Under the pieces are notes generated by a model. The model did no database searches and was not told the DNA's origin. It saw only the letters and a program-made list of their open reading frames with translations. Source: an uncultured Acidobacteriota bacterium (GTDB lineage Bacteria > Acidobacteriota > CAIWXX01). From it: a stretch of DNA of 39,138 nt. Both the position numbers and the translations under genes were made by a program. Numbering within the stretch: the first letter of the stretch is position 1; each line of letters opens with the position of its first letter. The DNA is taken from contig CAIWXX010000160.1 in the NCBI GenBank assembly GCA_903916735.1, positions 1-39,138 of the forward strand, read 5' to 3'. Shown piece after piece: positions 8,395 through 17,128 of this stretch.

Positions 8395-9987
8395 CTATTC
8401 CAAATCAGGCGATGGAATCGACTTAACGTCGATGCCAATGATCGGTTGGAGATGCGGTCGCTTCTTCATGTGCCTGCTGCGAAAGAACACTTCCCAGAAT
8501 GACCGGCGGTTCTCCCAAAAAAGCCTGATCCAGGCTCTCGTATTCATCTGTGGGAAATAGACACCCCGGAAACAAAGATTGGCCACAAAAATAATGAGTT
8601 TCTCAAAGAGAGGCCTGTTTCGCATGCGACGGATGCGATCGTAGATGGCCTTCGGCCCGTAGGCCATCCCCCACGCCGCACGGACCTCTCCCTGAAGTTC
8701 TTCGGCCGACATGGCGCTCGGCTGAAATGCAGCGGCATATGGTTTGTACTGAATCCAGTGAGCTTCTACGAGGCGCTTCTCGGAGCGGAGTTTTGCAAAC
8801 TGAGCAGTGCCGGGCAGCGGAGTCAGTTGTGAAAAAACAGGAATCGCTGATGGCGGGTAGTGACGGATGATATCCCATGTCTGCTGGGCCACTCCGACCC
8901 GGTCAGAATCCAATCCGTAGATGAACCCCGTCACTGAATAAATGCCGGATCCGTCCAAGTAGTTCAGGATTCGTTCGTAGTGTTCCGGTTTGTTGAACGA
9001 TTTGGAAACTTCCTTAAGCGATGCCGGGATGACGGATTCGAGTCCCACGTAAAGACCGATGCAGCCCGAGCCGCGCATCAAGTCGACGAGTTCCCGGCCG
9101 TCGTGTGTTTCGGGATCGATGAGATTCGATGAAACCTGGGCCGCCCAGGGGATGTCGGCTTTGGCATCAATCATCGCTTGCATGAGCCGGCGGGACCGAT
9201 TGGTGTAGCTGTCGTCCGTGCGGCCGAACTTGTCATAGATCGCAAAATTGTCATCAACGAAAAAGATGAAGCGACGTTTGAGTTGCTTGAGGAGCAGCAA
9301 TTCCTGAACCACGCTGTCGATGTCGCGAATGCGGACCTTTTCGCCAAAGAAATTGGTCACTGTGCAGAAGTCGCATCCATACGGACAGCCTCGCCCGGAT
9401 TCAATCGGCGTCAGGTTAAAATCAAATTCGTCATAGCCGCTGGCTCGTATCACCTGTTTCAGAATTCGGGGAATGACGGAAAACTGTTTCAGGTTGGCCT
9501 CTTCCCACGGGATTCGCGGGTAATTCTTCAAATCCGGCTTGATCGTCGAGCGATAGCTGGGCTGGAGTCGCCCTGATTCGACGTCGTGGAGGACTTCAGG
9601 CCAGAGATTGTCCGCTTCACCGATAACGGCACTATCGCAATGCTGCAGGGCCTCTTTGAGGATTTCATCCGGATCAGGATTGAGGAAGCTGCGGTCGCTG
9701 CTGACATGAGGACCCCCCATGATCACGGGCACACCGAGCTTTCGAACCTCGTCGGCCGCTCTATAGGCGGATTGGATAGTCCGTGTCATTCCTCCGATGC
9801 CGACAAGATCAATCCGCTGCCGCCGTACCAGACCGGCAATCTCATTGGGTGAGAATCCATCCGAATTGCCGTCGATGATGGTGATTTCGTGGCCTTTGGG
9901 AGTCAGCGCCTTCAGGAGCCATGGCCAGAGTACCGGCATATAGTTTTTCGTAATGCGGTTGTCAGGAATGTAAAAAACGATTCGCAT
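8395..9987 (-). CDS. B12-binding domain radical SAM protein
   Basis: A 530-residue protein with an N-terminal cobalamin-binding Rossmann domain (about 1-140, with IDLVGIGGMTRTIQSAYRAA and VPVIMGGPHVS) followed by a radical SAM barrel. The cluster motif GCPYGCDFC (CxxxCxxC) is near residue 205. RFIFFVDDNFAI and CIGLYVGLES follow, as in the BchE/HpnJ-like class of B12 radical SAM enzymes. It probably catalyses a methylation or other radical rearrangement on a lipid or cofactor; the substrate is not predictable. AAGGA precedes ATG 9987 by seven bases. It is the first gene of the minus-strand group that includes alr, but a 340-base gap separates them, so cotranscription is uncertain. Confidence 0.9.
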   Translation of the reverse strand: MRIVFYIPDNRITKNYMPVLWPWLLKALTPKGHEITIIDGNSDGFSPNEIAGLVRRQRIDLVGIGGMTRTIQSAYRAADEVRKLGVPVIMGGPHVSSDRSFLNPDPDEILKEALQHCDSAVIGEADNLWPEVLHDVESGRLQPSYRSTIKPDLKNYPRIPWEEANLKQFSVIPRILKQVIRASGYDEFDFNLTPIESGRGCPYGCDFCTVTNFFGEKVRIRDIDSVVQELLLLKQLKRRFIFFVDDNFAIYDKFGRTDDSYTNRSRRLMQAMIDAKADIPWAAQVSSNLIDPETHDGRELVDLMRGSGCIGLYVGLESVIPASLKEVSKSFNKPEHYERILNYLDGSGIYSVTGFIYGLDSDRVGVAQQTWDIIRHYPPSAIPVFSQLTPLPGTAQFAKLRSEKRLVEAHWIQYKPYAAAFQPSAMSAEELQGEVRAAWGMAYGPKAIYDRIRRMRNRPLFEKLIIFVANLCFRGVYFPQMNTRAWIRLFWENRRSFWEVFFRSRHMKKRPHLQPIIGIDVKSIPSPDLE

Positions 9988-10623
9988 ATCTAAATCCTTG
10001 GTTGCCGAAAGGGCAGTGTCCCGATGGCTCCGGTTAACGGAGTCGTTCCCTGTGAATGGCGCGCAAGTCCGTCATCGGCCGTTTACGGCAACAAACCGGA
10101 GTGGCTGCCGAGGCATTAGCAACAACCGACGGATGCCTGTGCTGAATTTCCGTTCGAGGCCCCAACTCAATGTGCATTCTACTCCCAGTCTATTGTTCCG
10201 ACACGGATTGGTCAAGGATAAACCTTGAAACCGGGGCGCTTCCATGCCGAGTGGAGCGGCTCATGGGCAACTCATCTCGGACATCAGATGCTTTGTATCG
10301 ACCTTTCCAGAGGGCGCGAATGGCAGCCTCCCAATGCAAAATGCAGATGACAAAATGCCCTGATTCCTGTTTTGACTTTTGCATTGAATCTGATCATCTG
10401 AATGGCCCTCTGAATATGCGCCATGAGTGCGACTTACGGCCGGGCTTCCTGCAGGATTTTTGTCGGTTTTCGCCCCTGATCCCCAGCCCATTATCGGTTC
10501 GGCACTGCATACAGGCGAAGCACGATCTCTTTGTTGATGGAATTTCCGCAACATTGAATTAACCATCGTTTTGGAAAGAATGATAAAATTCCACATCACG
10601 GTGAAGTGCTCGGGGCGGAGTAT
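9988..10623. other. Divergent intergenic region
   Basis: About 640 bases between the divergently oriented radical SAM gene (minus) and the PATAN protein gene (plus). The short open frames have no recognisable similarity or good ribosome binding sites. Both promoters must lie here, but I see no strong -35/-10 pair to name. No RNA gene or repeat was recognised. Confidence 0.4.
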
Positions 10624-13086
10624 ATGGTTGCGATGAGTGAATCAGATGTAACGGCAAAGGTGCGTGAGGCTCTGGCCGAGTTGCGCCAGTATCTGTCGGA
10701 TGCCATCGCGCCGTTGGTCGCCGCCGATTCGATCGCACTCCTGTTGCAGTGCCCTCCGGATTTGATCGTCGCCGAGATCCAGGCGTGGATGGCGACACAA
10801 TACCGGAAGACGGGCGCCGATGCCCCTGTGTCCGATTACCTTTTCCATGCTCTTCGGAAGATTTATCTGATTGGAGAATTCGAGCTCATCCCCAAGGAGA
10901 GCATGGAGGGATTCTTACGAGAGTTGAAGAGAAGGCTTCTGGAGATCTGCCCGGAAAATGATCGTCAACTGTTGCGCGTCAATTTCGAGAATCTCGGTTA
11001 CTCGGAGATGACGAGCGCTTCTCCGGTGACTCTGCTCCATCGTCCCGCCACATCGCAGCCTCTGCGCGCCGAGTCCATCGTGGGAGGGGTGGGAGCAGAA
11101 GATCTTGCGCGCCTTGATCGCCGCCTCGCACTACTGCTGCAGCGGCTGGAGCGACCGGCGGCTTCGATTGGACAGAACACCGCCGGAGGGCCTTCCGAGG
11201 AGCGCTCGGCGATCCTCGCGCAGGCTCTCGCAGAGGCCGCCAATACAGCGCGAACCGGCGCCGAGTTCAATCACTATAAAGAAGGGCTTCGCCGGATCGG
11301 TGTCGATACATCGATGCAGGAGATCTTTCGAGCCCTTGGCCGCAGCCTCCCCGAATGGGCGTCACCTCAAATCGTCGGCGCTGCATTGCCGGCAAGCCCT
11401 GAGCGGAAAGACACGCCGCTCGAAGCGATGCACCGGATCGTGGCGATGGAACAGGATCCACACGAAAGTGAGAAGCGCGTCCATGAGATCGTGCAGGCGG
11501 CGGTCGAGCAGCTCAACGCCGGCTCACTCCCACGGGGCGCGACCATTCTTGGATTGGCGGCGCTTCTCGTCTCAGAAAAGAAAATCAATCCGACGATCCT
11601 CGATGGCATTCAGACACGGGCACGCGAATCGATTGACGCAACACTGTTGCGGAAATGGGCTGAAGATCGGAGCCGGCACGTGCTCCTCCGTAAAGTATTT
11701 GATTTCTTTCCGGGATTTTCGCCGCAATCGCTATTGGATGCGTTGCAATCTGAGCAGGTCCGTGATCGTCGTCGCTCGATTCTGGCTCTCCTAGCGGCTC
11801 ACGGCGAACGTGTGCGTGAGAAAGTGAGGGAGCGACTCGAGAGGTCCGTCAACAGCTTCGGCGATTCCGATTGGCAATTCCAGCGAAACCTCCTCTATTT
11901 GCTCCGAACCACCGAAGGGAGCGAAACGCCGGCGGAAGCTGAGTTGAATATCATCATCAAGCTTTCCGAGCTGGGGCGGCCAATCGGGATCATGAAAGAA
12001 TCCATCACGAGCATGGGACAGATGAAAAATGATCGGGCTGAAAAGGCTCTGACCATGCGGCTCGGAGAAATCGAACGTGTCCTCCGAAAGCCGGGCGAAT
12101 CCCCCTATGAAGCCACTGAATTGCTGGCTGTGGTGGATCGAATCGTCTCGGCGCTCGCACGGATTGGAACTCCACGAGCCTGCCGCACGGTCGCCACGCA
12201 TGGACTCAGGCGCCAGCCGCATCTCGGCAATACAGTCGGTCGCCTCGCCGAGCTGGCCGGCCACGATCTCTCGCCACTTGACGACGTCGTTGACGAGATC
12301 ATCAAGGCGATGACGGCTGAGCTCCCGCGGAAAGTACTCGGTCTCCGTGTTCAAGGCGATCGGTCAAAAGTGATGAGCTATATCGCGGCGCTCTCGGCAA
12401 CAGGCACAAATGCTGTGCGTGAGGCCTTCGAAGAGATCGCAGGACGATTTCCCGACGAGGAATTTGGAAAAGAAGCTGCGCGTGCGCTCAACCGGGCAGA
12501 CTCGACAACGCTGCCTGGTAGCGCAGCGAGCCTTACCGGGGACCTGCAAGTCTTTGGCCTTCCACCCCTCCTGCAGAACCTAGCCCAGACCCAGGCGACC
12601 GGCATACTCACAATCTCCGGTCCCGATGGCTCTTGTACAAGCACACTGGCATATCAAGAAGGACGGATTATCGCCTGCCAGGCAGGCCATCGTGGCGGCA
12701 TTTCCGCTGTCTATCAGCTCTTCGAACGACCGGTGCCCGGAACGTTCGCTTTCGTCAGCGAGTCCGCCGATGAAGATGCTCTCGGGCCACTGAGCTCACT
12801 GACCCATACCGATCCTCTTCCACTGGTTCTGGAAGGCATGCGGAGGTATGACGAGCTTCGGAGAGCCGACGCACTTGTCTCGGATGCAATGATCATGAAG
12901 CCGACCGGCACGAAGCCGACACGATTTACGGAGGAACAGGATAGCCGGTTGCAAAAGACCGTATGGAGCCGGGCCGCGTCTGGAGCAACCTCATTTGCCT
13001 GCGAAGAAGGATTGCAGCCGGATTCCTACCGCGTGCGCCGGCTGTTGGTTCATTGGGTCGAAGAGGGGTCTCTTCAGCCGCAATAG
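10624..13086 (+). CDS. Large helical-repeat protein with C-terminal PATAN (DUF4388) domain
   Basis: About 820 residues, no signal peptide or membrane segments. The first 600 residues are Ala/Leu/Arg-rich and alpha-helical, with HEAT-like character in places (LLRKVFDFFPGFSPQSLLDA, RRRSILALLAAHGERVREKV). Around 625-740 is a PATAN/DUF4388 domain: LTGDLQVFGLPPLLQNLAQT, then TGILTI and YQEGRIIACQ. PATAN domains are found in bacterial signalling and motility-linked scaffolds, so a role in protein-protein interaction and signalling is likely but unproven. The start is ambiguous: ATG 10624 or ATG 10633 (MSESDV), both after GGGGCGGAG at 10612-10620; the second has the better spacing. A second PATAN protein is encoded at 32488-34020. 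The gene appears to be monocistronic. Confidence 0.7.
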   Translation: MVAMSESDVTAKVREALAELRQYLSDAIAPLVAADSIALLLQCPPDLIVAEIQAWMATQYRKTGADAPVSDYLFHALRKIYLIGEFELIPKESMEGFLRELKRRLLEICPENDRQLLRVNFENLGYSEMTSASPVTLLHRPATSQPLRAESIVGGVGAEDLARLDRRLALLLQRLERPAASIGQNTAGGPSEERSAILAQALAEAANTARTGAEFNHYKEGLRRIGVDTSMQEIFRALGRSLPEWASPQIVGAALPASPERKDTPLEAMHRIVAMEQDPHESEKRVHEIVQAAVEQLNAGSLPRGATILGLAALLVSEKKINPTILDGIQTRARESIDATLLRKWAEDRSRHVLLRKVFDFFPGFSPQSLLDALQSEQVRDRRRSILALLAAHGERVREKVRERLERSVNSFGDSDWQFQRNLLYLLRTTEGSETPAEAELNIIIKLSELGRPIGIMKESITSMGQMKNDRAEKALTMRLGEIERVLRKPGESPYEATELLAVVDRIVSALARIGTPRACRTVATHGLRRQPHLGNTVGRLAELAGHDLSPLDDVVDEIIKAMTAELPRKVLGLRVQGDRSKVMSYIAALSATGTNAVREAFEEIAGRFPDEEFGKEAARALNRADSTTLPGSAASLTGDLQVFGLPPLLQNLAQTQATGILTISGPDGSCTSTLAYQEGRIIACQAGHRGGISAVYQLFERPVPGTFAFVSESADEDALGPLSSLTHTDPLPLVLEGMRRYDELRRADALVSDAMIMKPTGTKPTRFTEEQDSRLQKTVWSRAASGATSFACEEGLQPDSYRVRRLLVHWVEEGSLQPQ

Positions 13087-13630
13087 CGCAGTGCTCAGAT
13101 TGTTTTTTCCAACGACAGCCCCACGCCATTAATATCTGACCAGTCAACTCTGTGCACAAAAATGGCAAGACCGGTGCCAGGGCATAATCACGAATTCCTC
13201 TCAGGAAGCCAGGAAGAAAGGAATGCAGGAATGGCTTATGAAATCACCGCTGCTGGTCGATATGAAAATCCGTTCCTGCTTTCTTCTCTTCCTGCATTCC
13301 TGAGAGGTTCGGGAGCGATGGTTGTCGACCCCATCTTGTTTGGTTGCGGCCATGCCGCGTTAGGATTCAGGCTTTTTTGCTGATCTGCGGTGTACCTTTT
13401 CAGCTGGGAATCCCCAGCATTGATTCTCATGCCGGCTGCCATTTCCGTTTCGATATGACGGTTTTGCGGGAGTCTTTTGGAAGGGGGGGACGCAATTGCG
13501 AGAGTGTGAACCGGCGACTCTTGATCATAGTGAGTGAGTTGATGCAACGCTCTGCGCGGCTCAGGAATTGATGCCGCTCGCTTGACGATGGAAAGTCTCT
13601 TGTCCTCTAATTTAAGTTTCGAATACTGAA
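13087..13630. other. Intergenic region before the redox operon
   Basis: About 540 bases with no defensible gene. It contains the long imperfect inverted repeat described separately (13198-13306). The rest shows only random short frames. No rRNA, tRNA or CRISPR signature was seen. Confidence 0.45.
13198..13306. repeat. Long imperfect inverted repeat (37-bp arms)
   Basis: Arm 1 (13198-13234, starting CTCTCAGGAA) and the reverse complement of arm 2 (13270-13306) match at 31 of 37 positions without gaps, around a 35-base loop. Each arm is itself built of degenerate CAGGAA/GGAAGA units. As RNA it would fold into a long purine/pyrimidine-biased hairpin. It could be a MITE-like remnant or a structured 3' end for the upstream PATAN gene. 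No T-run follows. Confidence 0.7.
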
Positions 13631-13659
13631 TTGACAAACCAGGCGGTCATCCATATATT
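13631..13659 (+). promoter_or_regulatory. Sigma70-type promoter of the redox operon
   Basis: TTGACA (13631-13636), exactly 17 bases, then TATATT (13654-13659): a perfect -35 and near-perfect -10 at ideal spacing. Transcription would start near 13666 and give a leader of about 155 bases before the first gene at 13823. I found no recognisable operator or riboswitch in that leader. It is the only strong promoter upstream of the nine-gene cluster. Confidence 0.65.
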
Positions 13660-13822
13660 TGTGCCAATGACTCAAAATGTATTGATAATGGATAGTCTTA
13701 TTCGCTCGCCGATTTCCAATTCCATGCATCGCAAAAGGGCACTAACAGCTTGGTTCGCAACGTCCAGTGGAAGCAACTCTGACCATCGAATAGACGCAAT
13801 TTCTTTTTAAGAGGGAGGAGCA

Positions 13823-14344
13823 ATGAGTGATTGCAGGCATGAGTGGGCCATGTGCAATCTCCGATCCGGCTACCTCGTCGTTGAGGGATGTTGGGAGTGC
13901 GGTGGTCGTTCTTCGTTCTTCTCCGCTGAACCGGTTCCTCCGATCGATGAGTATCGCGAAGGCAGGCATTTCTGGATGTACAGGGGGAGCTTTCAGACTG
14001 TGAAGTTCGACTTGAAATGCCATGCCTGTGGTACGATCGTCAATCTCGATGATGTGAACGGGCTCATGCTCTCCGACTGCACCGATCACGACTGCCAGGT
14101 CGGAGCGCTGGTGAACCAGCAAGGCGCAGACACGCTGGTCTATGTCGCCTTGTGTGCGGACAGCACTCATGCTCAAGGGAAATGCGTGAGCAGCGCAGGG
14201 ATCGAGGCACTGAGCCAGTACTTCAATAAAAACATCGAAGCACTGGGCAGGAAAGTTCTCGTCGTCCCCTGCAAGTTGTGCAACAGCATCGATAAATGCA
14301 GAGGCACAGTCATTGCCGATGTCGGCTTGACGGATATTCAATAA
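13823..14344 (+). CDS. Cysteine-rich conserved-looking protein, first gene of the redox operon
   Basis: A 173-residue soluble protein preceded by a strong GGGAGGAG site ten bases before ATG. I do not recognise the family. It has many ordered cysteines: VEGCWECGG (CxxC), KCHACG (CxxC), SDCTDHDC, LCADSTHAQGKC, and VVPCKLCNSIDKC near the end. The regular CxxC pairs suggest two zinc ribbons or a small iron-sulfur site. The body is well folded in appearance (HFWMYRGSFQTVKFDL). Its place at the head of an operon for a multi-cluster oxidoreductase suggests assembly, sensing or regulation of that complex. This is inference from position only. Confidence 0.75.
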   Translation: MSDCRHEWAMCNLRSGYLVVEGCWECGGRSSFFSAEPVPPIDEYREGRHFWMYRGSFQTVKFDLKCHACGTIVNLDDVNGLMLSDCTDHDCQVGALVNQQGADTLVYVALCADSTHAQGKCVSSAGIEALSQYFNKNIEALGRKVLVVPCKLCNSIDKCRGTVIADVGLTDIQ

Positions 14345-14393
14345 CACATCGAATAGGCCCACCCCAGGCTTGGCACTCAGCAGGAGGAAGCAA

Positions 14394-14723
14394 ATGAAAA
14401 TCTCAGAACTCGTCGAGAAAACCGGGCTCAAGACGATCAACGACTACAAGGATCGGGAGGTTGAAAGCGTTTACATCTCGGACATGGTTTCGGACATCAT
14501 CACATCGGCGAAACGAAACAGCATTCTGATCACACTGCAGACTCACAAGAGCCTGATCGCCGCCGCCAACCTTGTAGCCGCTGCCATGATCGTCATCGTC
14601 AAAGGCAGGAGGCCGAATGATGATGTGGTGGAGCTCGCTACGAAAACAGGAATCGGGCTTTTCACATCGGATCTCGACACCTGGACATTTGCCAAGAAAC
14701 TCACCAAACTCGGGCTCGAATAA
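14394..14723 (+). CDS. DRTGG-domain protein (copy 1)
   Basis: A 109-residue stand-alone DRTGG domain, the domain also found in HPr kinase-associated, CBS-containing and phosphotransacetylase proteins. Typical features are ESVYISDMVSDIITSAKRNS, ILITLQTHKSLIAAANLVA, the IVKGRRPNDDVVELATKTGI block, and LFTSDLDTWTF near the end. The function is probably ligand binding or signalling. ATG 14394 has an ideal AGGAGGAAG site; an upstream in-frame start is not needed. Single-domain DRTGG proteins are commonly encoded beside HydABC-type and hydrogenase-like genes with RsbW-type ATPases, as here. A second copy lies at 22012. The two share layout (ISD/ASD, GRRPND/GTRPND) and are paralogues. Confidence 0.85.
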   Translation: MKISELVEKTGLKTINDYKDREVESVYISDMVSDIITSAKRNSILITLQTHKSLIAAANLVAAAMIVIVKGRRPNDDVVELATKTGIGLFTSDLDTWTFAKKLTKLGLE

Positions 14724-14801
14724 ATCGAGGTGCCCGTAAACACACGCATGATCCTTTCCAAGGTTGAGGGCGTCCTCTATGGATGAAAGGGTCTTCAACA
14801 G

Positions 14802-15269
14802 ATGACGAACCAAGTGTTTTCCGATGTTGTCCGGGAGTTTAAAGGAGATCCGTCTGAGCTGATCCCCGTTCTCCAAAGGGTTCAGGCCGCCGACGGCTAT
14901 CTCTCGTCGGATTCTCTCACCCGAATTTCCCGCTGGCTGAGAATTTCCGAGAATGAGATCTATGGAGTTGCCACGTTTTTCGCTCAGTTTCGGTTCACGC
15001 AGCCGGGGGAGCATATCATCAAGGTATGCCTCGGCACGGCCTGTCACGTCAAAGGCGGCGAACAGATCCTTGAGGTATTGAAGCGCCGGCTGGATGTCCA
15101 GCCGGGCCGGGCCACTGCGGATGGGAAGTATCAACTCGAACGAGTTGCATGTCTCGGCTGTTGCGCCTTGGCGCCGGTCCTGTCGATCGACGAGAAGGTT
15201 TATGGCGAGACATCGGTCTTGAGAGTTCATCAGATGATTGAGGAGCGAGAAAATCGTGAGAACGCTTGA
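14802..15269 (+). CDS. NuoE/HydC-like [2Fe-2S] subunit
   Basis: A 155-residue thioredoxin-fold [2Fe-2S] protein of the 24-kDa subunit family of complex I and bifurcating hydrogenases. The N-terminal helical part (LIPVLQRVQAADGYLSSDSL) precedes the cluster motif KVCLGTACHVKG (CxxxxC) and VACLGCCALAP (CxxxC). It passes electrons to the NuoF-like partner encoded next, whose predicted GTG start lies inside this gene (14-base overlap), which implies translational coupling. Length is normal for the family. Confidence 0.93.
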   Translation: MTNQVFSDVVREFKGDPSELIPVLQRVQAADGYLSSDSLTRISRWLRISENEIYGVATFFAQFRFTQPGEHIIKVCLGTACHVKGGEQILEVLKRRLDVQPGRATADGKYQLERVACLGCCALAPVLSIDEKVYGETSVLRVHQMIEERENRENA

Positions 15270-17127
15270 AGCGCAAAGGAACCGTGCGATCCAGGCGTGG
15301 AACGAGCTTCAGAATAACGCTCGTCCATTGATCTACATCGGCGCCGCATCATGCGGCCTCGCCGCCGGGGCTGCGGAGGTTATCGACGCCATCAGGCGCT
15401 ATTTGGCGGAAAGGCGGAAAGAAGCCGACATTCTCAAGGTCGGATGCATCGGCCCTTGCTACCTCGAACCGCTCGTCGACATCCAGATGCCCGGCAATCC
15501 CCGAGTCAGCTATTCAAACATCACACCGGATCTGGTCAAGCAGCTCTTCAACTCTTTCTTCGAGAATGGAGAGGTGTTCAAACCTCATCTGGTCGGACAT
15601 TTCGGGCTGAATGGTTTCGCGGATGCGCCCAAGTTCTTCGAACATCCGATGCTCGCTCGCCAGGTTCGCATCGTCCTTCGTAATTGTGGAATCATCGATC
15701 CGGAGAAGATTGATCACTATCTGGCGCGAGATGGATACAAGGCTTTGGAAAAATGCCTCTCGATGCCCTGGTCGGACGTCCTTGAAATGGTTAAGGCCTC
15801 CGGGATCCGGGGCCGCGGGGGAGCCGGCTTTCCAACGTGGCGCAAGTGGCTCGTCTGCCGTGAGACGGCGAGCGACATGCGATATCTGATATGCAACGCC
15901 GATGAAGGAGATCCCGGCGCTTTCATGAATCGATCGCTCATCGAAGGCGATCCACACTCGGTTCTTGAAGGGATGCTCATCGCCGGCTATACGATCGGCG
16001 CCTGCAAGGGCATCATTTACATCCGCGCTGAATATCCGCTGGCGATCGAGCGTCTTAAATCGGCCATCTCCCAGATGCGCGAACTGGGGCTTCTGGGGCG
16101 GCAAATTCTCGGAAGCGATTTCGACTTCGACATCCACATCAAGGAAGGCGCCGGCGCCTTCGTGTGCGGCGAAGAGACGGCTCTCATTGCCAGCATCGAA
16201 GGCCGGAGAGGCATGCCTCGCACGCGACCTCCGTTTCCGGCAGTCTCCGGCCTTGCGGGGAAGCCCACTATCATCAACAACGTCGAGACACTCGGCACTC
16301 TTCCCAACATCATCCGAAACGGAGCTGACTGGTATTCCTCTTACGGCACTGAGACCTCCAAGGGGACGAAGACATTCAGTCTTGTCGGGAAGGTCCGCCG
16401 CACCGGTCTCATCGAAGTTCCGCTCGGGACAACCCTTCGCAACGTCATAGACGATGTCGGCGGCGGCTCGGCCAAAGGCTTCAAGGCCGTCCAGACCGGT
16501 GGGCCATCAGGGGGATGTCTGGGTGAGGAGTTTCTCGATTCACCGATTGATTATGAATCCTTGGCGGCGGCCGGCTCCATCATGGGATCCGGCGGCCTCA
16601 TCGTCCTCGATAAAAATACGTGCATCGTGGATACTGCCAAATACTTTCTGAACTTCACTCAAGCAGAATCCTGCGGCAAATGCGTACCATGCCGGGTTGG
16701 AACCAGGCACCTCGTCGATATTCTCGAGAAGATTTCCCATGGCCATGGCGAAATTTCGGACATCGCCAAGCTCGAGCGGCTGGCTGTCACGATCAAGGGA
16801 GGTGCTCTCTGTGGCCTCGGACAGACCGCTCCAAACCCGGTCCTCACCGCGCTCAAATATTTCCGCGGCGAATTCCTTGCGCACATCATCGATAAACGCT
16901 GCCCTGCCGCCGTGTGCCGCGATCTCGTCATTTATCGGATCATCAAAGATAAGTGCACGGGCTGCCAGAGATGTGTGAAGGTATGCCCAACCGGGGCCAT
17001 CACGGGTCCGAGATCCGAGGCCCATAATCTTGATCTGAGCAAATGCATCAAATGCCGGTCGTGCTACGAGATCTGCCGATTCGATGCAATAGCCGGCGAC
17101 GCCATCGTCATTGAATCGGGAGTTTGA
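15256..17127 (+). CDS. NuoF/HydB-like NADH-binding flavoprotein with extra ferredoxin domains
   Basis: A 623-residue soluble flavoprotein, the NAD(H)-oxidising subunit. Order of domains: N-terminal thioredoxin-like [2Fe-2S] part (ASCGLAAGA and VGCIGPCYLEP, three cysteines); FMN/NAD core (IRGRGGAGFPTWRKW, CNADEGDPGAFMNR, EGAGAFVCGEETALIASIEG); SLBB; the complex I-type [4Fe-4S] motif ESCGKCVPCRVG with GGALCGLGQ; and a C-terminal 2x[4Fe-4S] ferredoxin (KCTGCQRCVKVCP, KCIKCRSCYEICR). The extra ferredoxin tail is typical of bifurcating HydB/HndC-type enzymes and not of respiratory NuoF. Likely start is GTG 15256 with GAGGAG at 15240-15245. The next gene starts two bases after the stop. Confidence 0.93.
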   Translation: MRTLEAQRNRAIQAWNELQNNARPLIYIGAASCGLAAGAAEVIDAIRRYLAERRKEADILKVGCIGPCYLEPLVDIQMPGNPRVSYSNITPDLVKQLFNSFFENGEVFKPHLVGHFGLNGFADAPKFFEHPMLARQVRIVLRNCGIIDPEKIDHYLARDGYKALEKCLSMPWSDVLEMVKASGIRGRGGAGFPTWRKWLVCRETASDMRYLICNADEGDPGAFMNRSLIEGDPHSVLEGMLIAGYTIGACKGIIYIRAEYPLAIERLKSAISQMRELGLLGRQILGSDFDFDIHIKEGAGAFVCGEETALIASIEGRRGMPRTRPPFPAVSGLAGKPTIINNVETLGTLPNIIRNGADWYSSYGTETSKGTKTFSLVGKVRRTGLIEVPLGTTLRNVIDDVGGGSAKGFKAVQTGGPSGGCLGEEFLDSPIDYESLAAAGSIMGSGGLIVLDKNTCIVDTAKYFLNFTQAESCGKCVPCRVGTRHLVDILEKISHGHGEISDIAKLERLAVTIKGGALCGLGQTAPNPVLTALKYFRGEFLAHIIDKRCPAAVCRDLVIYRIIKDKCTGCQRCVKVCPTGAITGPRSEAHNLDLSKCIKCRSCYEICRFDAIAGDAIVIESGV

Positions 17128-17128
17128 C

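Noticed and set aside
14403-15230. 275-codon minus-strand frame
   Set aside because: Antisense shadow of the DRTGG and NuoE-like genes, with no family resemblance or ribosome site.
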